5,948 bases of DNA from Chryseobacterium gleum (GCA_945897395.1 CAMDFE010000107.1:1-5948), one strand, 5' to 3'; positions 1 to 5,948 are shown, counted from the first letter of the stretch. Numbers and translations are program-made. Notes: generated by a model not told the origin, from the letters alone.

Positions 1-292
1 GAGAATCAAAATAAGACGAGAACTCATCGTTAACCTCTACAACTTCACTTCGGGTATCTGACTTGACTGTACTTAAAATTTTCTCTGACATCTCTCTTCG
101 AAGGCTTATCTTAAGATCTGCCTCAGCTTTTTTGACATAAGTCGGCCCTTTCTTTTCAAGAGTCACCTCAAGATGCACCTCAATTATATCCGTTGAAAAA
201 TGTTCGTTCTGAAAATCGAAGCACTGCCCACGAGCACCCATACATGATAGAAGAGCAACAATTAAAGTAATCTGACTAAAAAAGGATTTCAC
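1..292 (-). CDS. Exported protein, N-terminal part only, possibly LPP20-like
   Basis: Only the first 97 codons are present; the reading frame is still open at the left edge. It begins with GTG at 292-290. I chose that start because it gives a good signal peptide: K2, a hydrophobic stretch at residues 4-19, then either an LLSC lipobox-like site at residues 14-17 or a signal peptidase I site of A-x-G type before Q23. The ATG further in (M18) would cut the signal peptide off. After the signal come a beta-rich, charged segment (residues 35-60) and a stretch around residues 56-97 with an alanine/leucine helix followed by 'STVKS' and alternating serines. That pattern resembles the LPP20 family of Bacteroidota envelope proteins, but the match is by eye and weak. 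The start lies 21 bp downstream of the stop of the PLP-enzyme gene on the same strand, so co-transcription is likely. The function is unknown; the protein should sit in the periplasm or be lipid-anchored. Confidence 0.7.
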   Translation of the reverse strand, partial: MKSFFSQITLIVALLSCMGARGQCFDFQNEHFSTDIIEVHLEVTLEKKGPTYVKKAEADLKISLRREMSEKILSTVKSDTRSEVVEVNDEFSSYFDS

Positions 293-308
293 TCGTTCAT
301 ATTTTTAT

Positions 309-339
309 TAAAATTACAACGCTTGCGCCAAGTCGGCAA
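309..339 (-). promoter_or_regulatory. Weak candidate promoter for the exported-protein gene
   Basis: On the minus strand TTG (339-337) is followed after 20 nt by TAATTTTA (316-309). This differs from the Bacteroidota consensus TAnnTTTG only at the last base, and the spacing fits the known TTG-N17-23 range. A transcript would begin near 304, about 12 nt before the GTG start. The boxes overlap the end of the PLP-enzyme gene, and the area is AT-rich, so a chance match is quite possible. Confidence 0.2.
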
Positions 340-1552
340 TAATATCTTCCGAGTTTTCAATTCCAACACTCAAACGAATCATTCCTTCGGTAATACCCAT
401 TCCAATTTTATCTTCATCTGGAACATCGGCATGAGTCATTGAGTAAGGATGCTGCGCCAAGCTTTCGTTACTTCCCAAGCTTACCGCCAACTTAATGAGC
501 TTGCAATTGTCTAAAACCTGAAACGCTTCTTCTTCGCCACCGCGAACAGTAAATCCGATCATAGCTCCCGGGGCTTTGCATTGCTCCTTGTATATTGCGA
601 TTTGTTGTGGTGAATTCGTTGGTAATCCCGGGAAAAACACTTGCTCAATTTTCGGATGACTCATTAAAAAATCTACAACATCAACAGCATTCTTTGTTTG
701 TTGATCCATGCGAATCTTTAACGTCTCAATGCTACGGGTTAATAACCAAGCGGTATACGGCGCAATCATATTTCCTAAAAACGTACGCAACGTTTTAATT
801 GCAGTAATATGCTCCTGCTTTCCAACAGTTACACCTGCAATCAAATCACTGTGTCCGCTCAAATACTTCGTTGCGCTGTAGCAAACCACGTCTGCTCCCC
901 ACTCCATGGGCTTCTGCCAAATAGGTCCCATGTAGGTGTTGTCAACAGCGTATAAAACTTTGTTGCCTGAGGTGGCTTCAATTTTATTTCTAAACTCTTG
1001 TATGGCCTTCAAATCGAATAAATGATTTGTTGGATTCGCAGGTGTTTCGGTGAAAACCATTTTAACCCGACTCAATTTATTTTCTGAATGAAGACGATCG
1101 TACAATTCATCAAGAGAATCGTTCGGACCAAAAGATTCCCATTGAATACCGAAATCGATTAACACTTGATGAATGAAGTGATGCGTTCCTCCGTATGTCG
1201 GATGGCTGCATACCAATATATCTCCAGGACGCAAGTACGCTAGCATGGTCGTTGCAATGGCACTCATGCCACTTTCGAAAGTTGCGGCTTCGTCAGCTCC
1301 TTCGTATAGAGCTAAACGCTCTTCCAAAATTTGAAGATTCGGATTGTTCAAGCGACTGTAGATTAGACCCAGCTGCTCGCCTTCATTCATGGTGTCTTTG
1401 CCATAGGCCAACGCGAAAAAGCGCTTTCCTTCAGCGGCGGTATTGAATACGAAAGTAGATGTTTGAAAGATCGGTGGCTTCACTGATCCTTCGCTCCATT
1501 TCGGATTATAGCCGTGGCTCATCATCCATGACTCGGGGTGTTTCTTTTCCAT
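314..1552 (-). CDS. PLP-dependent Cys/Met metabolism enzyme, methionine gamma-lyase / cystathionine gamma-synthase family
   Basis: A complete 412-residue cytoplasmic fold-type I PLP enzyme. The expected landmarks are all present: YSR at 65-67 (phosphate contacts from the neighbouring subunit), SGMSAI at 94-99, the ring-stacking Tyr in TYGGT at 119-123, D204 in DNTYMGP (pyridine nitrogen), SATKY with the Schiff-base lysine K229, GHSD at 233-236, SMTH at 371-374 and R393 in RLSVG (substrate carboxylate). Family members add or remove sulfur groups at the gamma-carbon of Met, cystathionine or activated homoserine. V357 in AVSLG is lyase-like (methionine gamma-lyase), but the lyase-specific Cys after TYG is a Gly (G122), so the substrate is not settled. 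About 13 extra residues lie between STF (32-34) and YSR compared with enzymes such as E. coli MetB. The ATG at 1552 is the natural start and has no Shine-Dalgarno sequence. It is transcribed divergently from the BatA-domain gene. Confidence 0.93.
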   Translation of the reverse strand: MEKKHPESWMMSHGYNPKWSEGSVKPPIFQTSTFVFNTAAEGKRFFALAYGKDTMNEGEQLGLIYSRLNNPNLQILEERLALYEGADEAATFESGMSAIATTMLAYLRPGDILVCSHPTYGGTHHFIHQVLIDFGIQWESFGPNDSLDELYDRLHSENKLSRVKMVFTETPANPTNHLFDLKAIQEFRNKIEATSGNKVLYAVDNTYMGPIWQKPMEWGADVVCYSATKYLSGHSDLIAGVTVGKQEHITAIKTLRTFLGNMIAPYTAWLLTRSIETLKIRMDQQTKNAVDVVDFLMSHPKIEQVFFPGLPTNSPQQIAIYKEQCKAPGAMIGFTVRGGEEEAFQVLDNCKLIKLAVSLGSNESLAQHPYSMTHADVPDEDKIGMGITEGMIRLSVGIENSEDIIADLAQAL

Positions 1553-1586
1553 TTGCCGAAAATACGCAATCTATGCGCTATATTTG
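1553..1586 (+). promoter_or_regulatory. Candidate Bacteroidota-type promoter for the BatA-domain operon
   Basis: The sequence TATATTTG at 1579-1586 is an exact match to the Bacteroidota -7 consensus TAnnTTTG. A TTG at 1553-1555 lies 23 nt upstream, at the long end of the spacing known for Flavobacterium promoters. Transcription would then start around 1591-1594, only a few bases before the ATG at 1596, giving a near-leaderless mRNA. It sits in the only intergenic gap of note (43 bp), exactly where a rightward promoter is needed. On the minus strand the same gap holds TATTTTCG (1564-1557), one mismatch from the consensus, which could serve the divergent PLP-enzyme gene, though I see no convincing upstream TTG for it. 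Confidence 0.5.
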
Positions 1587-1595
1587 AGCTTCGAA

Positions 1596-3641
1596 ATGCG
1601 ATTCGTACATCCCGAAATACTTTGGGCCCTTACAGCACTTGCCGTTCCGGTTCTTATTCACCTCTTTAATTTCCGTAGGTATAAGAAAATCGCCTTTTCA
1701 AATGTTTCCTTCCTCAAAGAAGTCAAATCCGAAACAACCAAATCTTCGAAGATTCGACACCTCATTATTCTTATTTGTCGACTACTTGCTTTTGCCGCAT
1801 TAATCTTTGCTTTTGCCCAACCGTTCTTTCCTACAGATGTCAGCGAAAAAATGAATGGCACTCGGGCCGTTAGTGTATACGTCGACAATAGTTTAAGCAT
1901 GCAAGGCCAAGCAGAAGGTGTTTCATTTCTAGAATCTTCCAAACAAAAAGCGAGTGCATTGGTGAGCTCGTTTTCCAGCAACGACCGATTTCAAATTATT
2001 TCAAACAATTTCAAAGGAACCGACCAGCGATTACTTTCCAAAGATGAAGCACTGCAGAGTATTCAAGATATTTCTTTCAGTCCTGAAACCAAACAACTGA
2101 GCGCTGTGTTCGACCGTCAACGAGACCTGCTGAAAAAATCTGCCGCCGACATTCGCTTGTATTATTGGATTTCCGATTTCCAACGAAACACCAGCGATAT
2201 TCAAGACATTACAAATCCTGAAGATGCTCATGTAACTGCTATTCCTGCCGCAAAAGACCCACACAAGAACATTAGTATAGACTCCATTTACTTCTCAACG
2301 CCGCAACGAATTTTAAATAACTCTGACACACTTTTGGTTGTTATTCAAAACCACAGTAATGAAGAGATGAGCAATGTTCCTCTGAGTGTTGAACTCGATG
2401 GAATTCAAAAAGCCGTGAGCTCTGTCTCGCTTCCAGCAAATGGCATCGCTACAATTCCCGTTACATTTAGCACAACGCAAACTGGCTTTCATTACGGAAC
2501 TGTTCGAATCAATGACTTTCCACTCGTATTTGACGACGTTCATTATTTCGCTTACAGCATTTCCGAAAAAATAAATGTTTTGAATGTAGTTGGAAGTGAA
2601 CAACAAAATGTAGAGCAGCTTTTCTCAAACGATCCGCAATACAATTTTATTTCAGTGAATGCCCCAGCCGCAAATACTGAGCGCATTCAATCATCTAACT
2701 TCATTGTTCTGCAAGGCGTGCAATCGCTTTCGCCTCAGCTTATCGGAGACCTTTCGAGTTATATTGAACAAGGGGGAACTATATTCCTTATGCCCCACTC
2801 GACTCCAGATTTACTGAGCTATAATAATTTATTAGGAAGATGCAACAGCGTTCAGCTTGGCGCGAAATCAAGTACTGCCTTGTCAGCGATATCTGTTGAC
2901 TTGAGCAATCCGTTTTATAGTCCGGCATTTGAGCGACTCCAAAACAATGCTTCACTCCCTTCTGCAACATCTCATTTTCCAATGAGTAACGGAAACCTAC
3001 AATCCATCCCGCTCATTTCATTTCAAGACAACACTCCTCTGCTCGCTCAAACCAATTTTGGAAAAGGACGACTTTTTGTTTGCGCATTATCCTGTCTAAA
3101 AACAGAGAGTACTTTTCTATCGCATGCCTTATTCCCTTTAAGCCTTCTTCGCGCAGCAGAAACTAGCACAGCGGCGCAGCAACTATATTACCAATTGGGA
3201 AAAGAATCTTATGTAACATTAAGTCAGTCACCTTCCACAGAGGATGGCTTGTTCGAAATTAGCAGCACAAATAGCTCGAAAACATTCATCGCTCAATCGA
3301 GAAGTACCGGACGAGAATCTGAAGTTTTTCTTCCTTCAGAAATGACTGAGTCTGGATTTTACGTTGTGAAAGAAAACAGCGCAAGCCTTATGCCTTTGGC
3401 CATTAACTTTAACAACGCGGAAAGCAATGTCGATTTACTCACAACAGATGAGCTCTTGAAATTGGGCCAACAAATTGGCCTTGCCGATTTTTCTGTGAAA
3501 GATGCAAATGCTGAAATGCTTCAGTCGTTAGCAACAGAACTTGGAGGCGGTATTTCACTATGGAAATACCTCATCTATAGCGGGCTTTTATTTATTGCAT
3601 TGGAAATCGTATTCATTAAAATTTGGAAATCGAAAATATGA
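1596..3641 (+). CDS. BatA-domain membrane protein with VWA-like and glutamine-amidotransferase-like regions
   Basis: A 681-residue protein of the long Bacteroidota BatA-domain type; the exact role of these proteins is not established. The N-terminus has two membrane segments (about 7-24 and 56-75) with the typical HLFNFRRYKK junction, NVSFLKEVKSE loop and FAQPFFP exit. A VWA-like region follows, with a DxSxS metal-site motif (DNSLS, from D97) and YWISDFQ near 190-196. Residues about 325-500 resemble the amidotransferase-like fold of these proteins: FIVLQGVQ, then IEQGGTIFLMP, then NFGKGRLFV. A last membrane segment lies at about 656-675. The basic loop between the first two segments and the KIWKSKI tail suggest these are cytoplasmic, leaving roughly 580 residues in the periplasm. 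I start at ATG 1596, not TTG 1584, because MRFVHPEILWAL matches the family N-terminus and the TTG lies inside the promoter -7 box. The stop overlaps the next gene's ATG, so translation is coupled. Confidence 0.9.
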   Translation: MRFVHPEILWALTALAVPVLIHLFNFRRYKKIAFSNVSFLKEVKSETTKSSKIRHLIILICRLLAFAALIFAFAQPFFPTDVSEKMNGTRAVSVYVDNSLSMQGQAEGVSFLESSKQKASALVSSFSSNDRFQIISNNFKGTDQRLLSKDEALQSIQDISFSPETKQLSAVFDRQRDLLKKSAADIRLYYWISDFQRNTSDIQDITNPEDAHVTAIPAAKDPHKNISIDSIYFSTPQRILNNSDTLLVVIQNHSNEEMSNVPLSVELDGIQKAVSSVSLPANGIATIPVTFSTTQTGFHYGTVRINDFPLVFDDVHYFAYSISEKINVLNVVGSEQQNVEQLFSNDPQYNFISVNAPAANTERIQSSNFIVLQGVQSLSPQLIGDLSSYIEQGGTIFLMPHSTPDLLSYNNLLGRCNSVQLGAKSSTALSAISVDLSNPFYSPAFERLQNNASLPSATSHFPMSNGNLQSIPLISFQDNTPLLAQTNFGKGRLFVCALSCLKTESTFLSHALFPLSLLRAAETSTAAQQLYYQLGKESYVTLSQSPSTEDGLFEISSTNSSKTFIAQSRSTGRESEVFLPSEMTESGFYVVKENSASLMPLAINFNNAESNVDLLTTDELLKLGQQIGLADFSVKDANAEMLQSLATELGGGISLWKYLIYSGLLFIALEIVFIKIWKSKI

Positions 3642-4876
3642 AAACACTCATTCAAAACGCCAAGCTCTTTTCTCCGCTTTCGAAGCACCATCTGAAAATT
3701 ATGGATGTTGAATTAACCAACGGTGTTATTACATCCATTGGGAAAAATCTACCAGTCGGAAAATCAAAAATCATTGCAGGAAAGGACCACATTTTATCAG
3801 TAGCCTTTACAGATCTTCGTGCAAACTTTGGCGAGCCAGGATTTGAACAGAACGAAACGCTTCGCTCTGGAACAGCTGCTGCCAAGAAAGGCGGATTCAC
3901 AAGGGTGTGCCTTATGCCCTCACTTATGCCAGTGACAGACAATCAAGGGGCAGTAAAATTTCTTACAAAAAACAACACGGCTTCTTTTCAAATATTACCA
4001 CTCGGGTCTATTTCTAAAGAAATGCAAGGCAAACAATTAACCGAATTCGCCGAGCTTCAAAACGCTGGAGCCGTCGGATTTACAGAGAATGAGCATACAG
4101 TTTCAACAGAGCTTATGATGCGCGCACTCGAATATTCTAAGCAAACCAACACACGCATATTTGTGGCACCGAACGATTATTCGGTTCACCCGAAGGCTCA
4201 AATACACGAAGGAAAAACCAGTGTAAAAATGGGTTTGAAAGGTGCCAGTGAACTGAGTGAAACGCTAAGAATTCAACGTGATCTTGCTCTATTGAAATAC
4301 ACAGGTGGAAGCCTACACTTTTACAGCATATCCACTGCGAAGGGAATTGACATGATTCGCAAAGCGAAAAAAGACGATCTTCAAGTGACCTGCTCTATAG
4401 CCGCGCATCAGCTTTCGTTCACCCATGAAGACATGATTGATTACGACAGTCATAAAAAAGTATGGCCTCCATTCCGCGGAAGCACAGACCGCAAGGCATT
4501 GATCAATGGTTTAGTTGATGGAACAATAGACGCCATCGAAAGTCAGCATACTCCTCTAACCATTGAAAACAAAGAACTCGAATTTGAATATGCAGAATTC
4601 GGTATCAGCGGAATTGAAATTGCCTTCCAAACAATTTTCTCTGCGGTTGGGAAAGATGTTCCAATTGAAACATTACTAGAAAAGTTCACTATTGGAGCAG
4701 AGTTCTCTGCAAATATTCCTCCTATTCAAATTGAAGTTAGAGAACAAGCACGACTCGTGCTCATTTCAACCAAAAGAAAAACTATTGTTGAGCAATCTAC
4801 ATGGCTCTCACGCGGGAAAAACTCACCGTTCTTCAACACTGAATTAAACGGCGCTGTAACTCCGCTGTTCGATTAG
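3638..4876 (+). CDS. Dihydroorotase-like protein, probably catalytically inactive
   Basis: A 412-residue amidohydrolase-superfamily protein, close in length and layout to class I dihydroorotases (PyrC), with beta-sandwich ends around a TIM barrel. The family frame is clear: EPGFEQNETLRSG (66-78), AAAKKGGFTRV (80-90), GLKGASELSETL (199-210), ISTAKG (231-236), PPFRGSTDRKAL (277-288), GTIDAI (295-300) and the SPFF end (396-399). The active site is not kept. The DxHxHxR motif reads D59-L-R61-A-N63-F-G65, the MPN motif reads MPS (S95), FxDDG reads F148-T-E-N-E, the HxED motif reads A177-P-N179-D, the His before IST is S230, and the DHAPH Asp is Q303. No true zinc site remains, so conversion of carbamoyl-aspartate to dihydroorotate is unlikely. 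A role as a structural or regulatory partner is inferred, as for the inactive PyrC' of pseudomonad aspartate transcarbamoylase. The start at ATG 3638 overlaps the BatA-domain stop as ATGA. No signal peptide: cytoplasmic. Confidence 0.9.
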   Translation: MKTLIQNAKLFSPLSKHHLKIMDVELTNGVITSIGKNLPVGKSKIIAGKDHILSVAFTDLRANFGEPGFEQNETLRSGTAAAKKGGFTRVCLMPSLMPVTDNQGAVKFLTKNNTASFQILPLGSISKEMQGKQLTEFAELQNAGAVGFTENEHTVSTELMMRALEYSKQTNTRIFVAPNDYSVHPKAQIHEGKTSVKMGLKGASELSETLRIQRDLALLKYTGGSLHFYSISTAKGIDMIRKAKKDDLQVTCSIAAHQLSFTHEDMIDYDSHKKVWPPFRGSTDRKALINGLVDGTIDAIESQHTPLTIENKELEFEYAEFGISGIEIAFQTIFSAVGKDVPIETLLEKFTIGAEFSANIPPIQIEVREQARLVLISTKRKTIVEQSTWLSRGKNSPFFNTELNGAVTPLFD

Positions 4877-5190
4877 GCTTGGCCTTGAGGTCCTCCGAAA
4901 GTCATTGGAAATTGAACATCTGCAACACCTTCCTTAATGACTCCGTTCTGAGCTTCAAACTTCGAAATATTTTCTTGCAAGGCCTTCATTAAACGCTTCG
5001 CATGCTGCGGAGTCATGATAATTCTAGACTGAACCTTTGCTTTCGGCACATTCGGCATTACACGAATAAAGTCGAGTACAAACTCAGAAGTACTGTGCGT
5101 AATAACAGCTAAATTAGAATAGGTTCCTTCAGCAATATTTTCAGTTAATTCAATGCTTATCGGCTGAGGCGTTTCGTTGTTGTTTTCCAT
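4873..5190 (-). CDS. DUF3467 family protein
   Basis: A complete 105-residue protein that I recognise as DUF3467 from its length and the typical core: IAEGTYSNLAVITHS (residues 19-33), EFVLDFIRVMP (36-46), then RIIMTPQHAKRL (56-67) and a helix ending LQENISKFEAQNG. It has no signal peptide or membrane segment and should be a small soluble cytoplasmic protein. The family's function is not known to me. In other Bacteroidota I recall it next to rpoC; here it follows a HAD phosphatase gene instead. Its ATG at 5190-5188 lies one base after that gene's TAA, with no separate ribosome-binding site, so its translation probably depends on the upstream gene. Its own TAA (4875-4873) overlaps the TAG of the convergent dihydroorotase-like gene. 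The C-terminus is rich in Gly, Pro and Gln (FGGPQGQA). Confidence 0.88.
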   Translation of the reverse strand: MENNNETPQPISIELTENIAEGTYSNLAVITHSTSEFVLDFIRVMPNVPKAKVQSRIIMTPQHAKRLMKALQENISKFEAQNGVIKEGVADVQFPMTFGGPQGQA

Positions 5191-5191
5191 G

Positions 5192-5923
5192 TTATAGTAT
5201 ATTTTTCAATTCATTCAATGTGTGTATGGTAAAGGTAGGAACATAGTTGTGTCGCACAGATTTCCCATCGTGTAATTCTGCCAATCGCTTCTCTGTAGCG
5301 GTGAAAAACACTTGATCTATTCCTGCATTTCTTGCACCTAAAATATCCGCATCCCAGTCATCACCAATCATCAAAGCTTCTTCAGCATTGCAATTCGCCC
5401 GTTGCAAGGCCAATTCAAAAATAGCAGCATGTGGTTTGCGCACACCCGCTTCTTCGCTGTATACAACCGTTGAAAAATAATGCTCAATCTCAGCGGCAGC
5501 CATTTTAAATCCTTGAACTTCGATAAACCCATTGGTCAAGATCACATGCGTGTAATTTCCCTTCGTTTGCTCTAGAATTTCACGAGCTCCTTCGATAAGA
5601 TGCGGTAAACGCGGACATACAGCTAGGAATTCTGTGGCGAATAATTCAACAAAATCCAAATCGTAATCCGCCTTCACTTCATCAAATAAATCAATGAAGC
5701 GTTTATTTCGAAGTTCTTCTTTAGCAATTTTACCTTCGCGATACAATGCCCACACTCTTTCGTTGTGTTTGGGATAGCAATTCAAGAAATATTCAAGCGA
5801 AATGTTTCGAAAATTACTCGACTCAAATCGCTGAAATAACTGCGTGAGCGCAATTGTTGTATTTCCATTTAAATCCCAAAGGGTACCGTCTAAATCCCAC
5901 AAGATTGCCTTATACTTTTTCAT
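5192..5923 (-). CDS. yjjG: HAD-family phosphatase, YjjG-type pyrimidine nucleotidase
   Basis: A complete 243-residue soluble haloacid-dehalogenase hydrolase. All four HAD motifs are visible: motif I WDLDGT with nucleophile D10 and acid/base D12, motif II LTNG with T130, motif III K163 in RKPHAAIF, and motif IV IGDDWDADILGARNAG with the magnesium-binding D188 and D189. A helical cap sits between motifs I and II (about residues 18-110). The TLWDLNGNTTIALTQLF stretch after motif I is typical of the YjjG group, whose E. coli member dephosphorylates dUMP, dTMP and non-canonical pyrimidine nucleotides and so cleans the nucleotide pool. Substrate assignment here is by family only; a phosphoglycolate-phosphatase-like activity cannot be excluded. 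The ATG at 5923-5921 directly follows a TAA that probably ends another gene, and AAAGGA lies 6 nt upstream of it. The DUF3467 gene follows after 1 nt, so the genes form one tight operon. Confidence 0.88.
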   Translation of the reverse strand: MKKYKAILWDLDGTLWDLNGNTTIALTQLFQRFESSNFRNISLEYFLNCYPKHNERVWALYREGKIAKEELRNKRFIDLFDEVKADYDLDFVELFATEFLAVCPRLPHLIEGAREILEQTKGNYTHVILTNGFIEVQGFKMAAAEIEHYFSTVVYSEEAGVRKPHAAIFELALQRANCNAEEALMIGDDWDADILGARNAGIDQVFFTATEKRLAELHDGKSVRHNYVPTFTIHTLNELKNIL

Positions 5924-5948
5924 TTATAATCCTTTGATGTAATAGGCC
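5924..5948 (-). CDS. Possible C-terminal end of an upstream gene
   Basis: One minus-strand frame reads AYYIKGL and then a TAA at 5926-5924 that directly abuts the ATG of the HAD phosphatase gene. The other junctions in this arm are equally tight, which makes a real upstream gene plausible. Only seven codons are visible, so the product cannot be named, and a chance open frame is possible. Confidence 0.35.
5930..5935 (-). promoter_or_regulatory. Shine-Dalgarno-like site of the HAD phosphatase gene
   Basis: AAAGGA reads on the minus strand with a 6-nt spacer (TTATAA) before the ATG at 5923. It is the only convincing purine-rich ribosome-binding site in the window; the other starts rely on A/T-rich leaders or stop-start coupling, as is usual in Bacteroidota. 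The site lies inside the last codons of the presumed upstream gene, so it would allow re-initiation after that gene's stop codon. Confidence 0.4.

Noticed and set aside
595..798. Plus-strand open frame inside the PLP-enzyme gene; also one at 1195-1446
   Set aside because: They are antisense to a clearly conserved enzyme, show no domain or signal features, and have no start context.
1584..1595. TTG at 1584 as start of the BatA-domain gene
   Set aside because: It falls inside the promoter -7 box, and the family N-terminus begins at ATG 1596.
3464..3481. Inverted repeat GGCCAA-CAAA-TTGGCC, a possible hairpin or terminator
   Set aside because: It lies inside the BatA-domain coding sequence about 160 bp before its end and is not followed directly by a T-tract; its bases are explained by the codons for LGQQIGLA.
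3623..3637. TTG at 3623 as start of the dihydroorotase-like gene
   Set aside because: It would add five residues (MEIEN) not expected in the family and lengthen the overlap with the BatA-domain gene; ATG 3638 gives the standard ATGA coupling.
1658..3942. Several minus-strand open frames of 64-107 codons across the BatA-domain and dihydroorotase-like genes
   Set aside because: They are antisense to well-supported coding sequence, with no recognisable motifs; their translations look like reverse-frame noise.
4875..4899. Short stems AGGC-TTG-GCCT and GAGG-T-CCTC near the convergent junction as a bidirectional terminator
   Set aside because: Each stem is only 4 bp and no T-tract follows on either strand; the bases encode the Gly/Pro/Gln C-terminus of the DUF3467 protein.
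1..5948. Insertion sequences, CRISPR repeats, tRNA/rRNA genes, phage or defence modules
   Set aside because: No direct repeats with spacers, no transposase or integrase motifs, no tRNA-like cloverleaf and no abrupt composition change were seen; almost the whole window is coding sequence of ordinary chromosomal families.

Overview
The window looks like a gene-dense piece of a Bacteroidota chromosome, most likely Flavobacteriales or a relative. This rests on a BatA-domain membrane protein of the long type common in that phylum, a DUF3467 protein, a TAnnTTTG-type promoter box, generally absent Shine-Dalgarno sequences and moderate-to-low GC by eye. This is inference from family content, not a database match. 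There is no sign of a mobile element, CRISPR array, tRNA or rRNA.

Layout. Positions 1-292 (minus) hold the first 97 codons of an exported protein that starts with GTG and runs off the left edge. Positions 314-1552 (minus) hold a PLP-dependent Cys/Met-metabolism enzyme with methionine gamma-lyase / cystathionine gamma-synthase features. The 43 bp at 1553-1595 form a divergent promoter region. To its right on the plus strand are a 681-residue BatA-domain/VWA-like membrane protein (1596-3641) and a dihydroorotase-like protein (3638-4876), joined by an ATGA overlap. From the right edge, on the minus strand, come the last codons of a probable upstream gene (5924-5948), a YjjG-type HAD nucleotidase (5192-5923) and a small DUF3467 protein (4873-5190), with junctions of 0 and 1 nt. 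The two arms converge at 4873-4876, where the two stop codons overlap within one TTAG.

How the genes may work together. The most interesting unit is the coupled pair of a membrane-anchored, largely periplasmic BatA/VWA-like protein and a dihydroorotase homologue. In the homologue nearly every metal-binding and substrate-binding residue of the family is substituted, so it is probably a pseudoenzyme with a structural or regulatory role. The YjjG-like phosphatase on the opposite strand belongs to a family that cleaves non-canonical pyrimidine nucleotides. It is the only other gene here with a pyrimidine connection, and that link is speculative. The PLP enzyme and the exported protein form a separate leftward unit.
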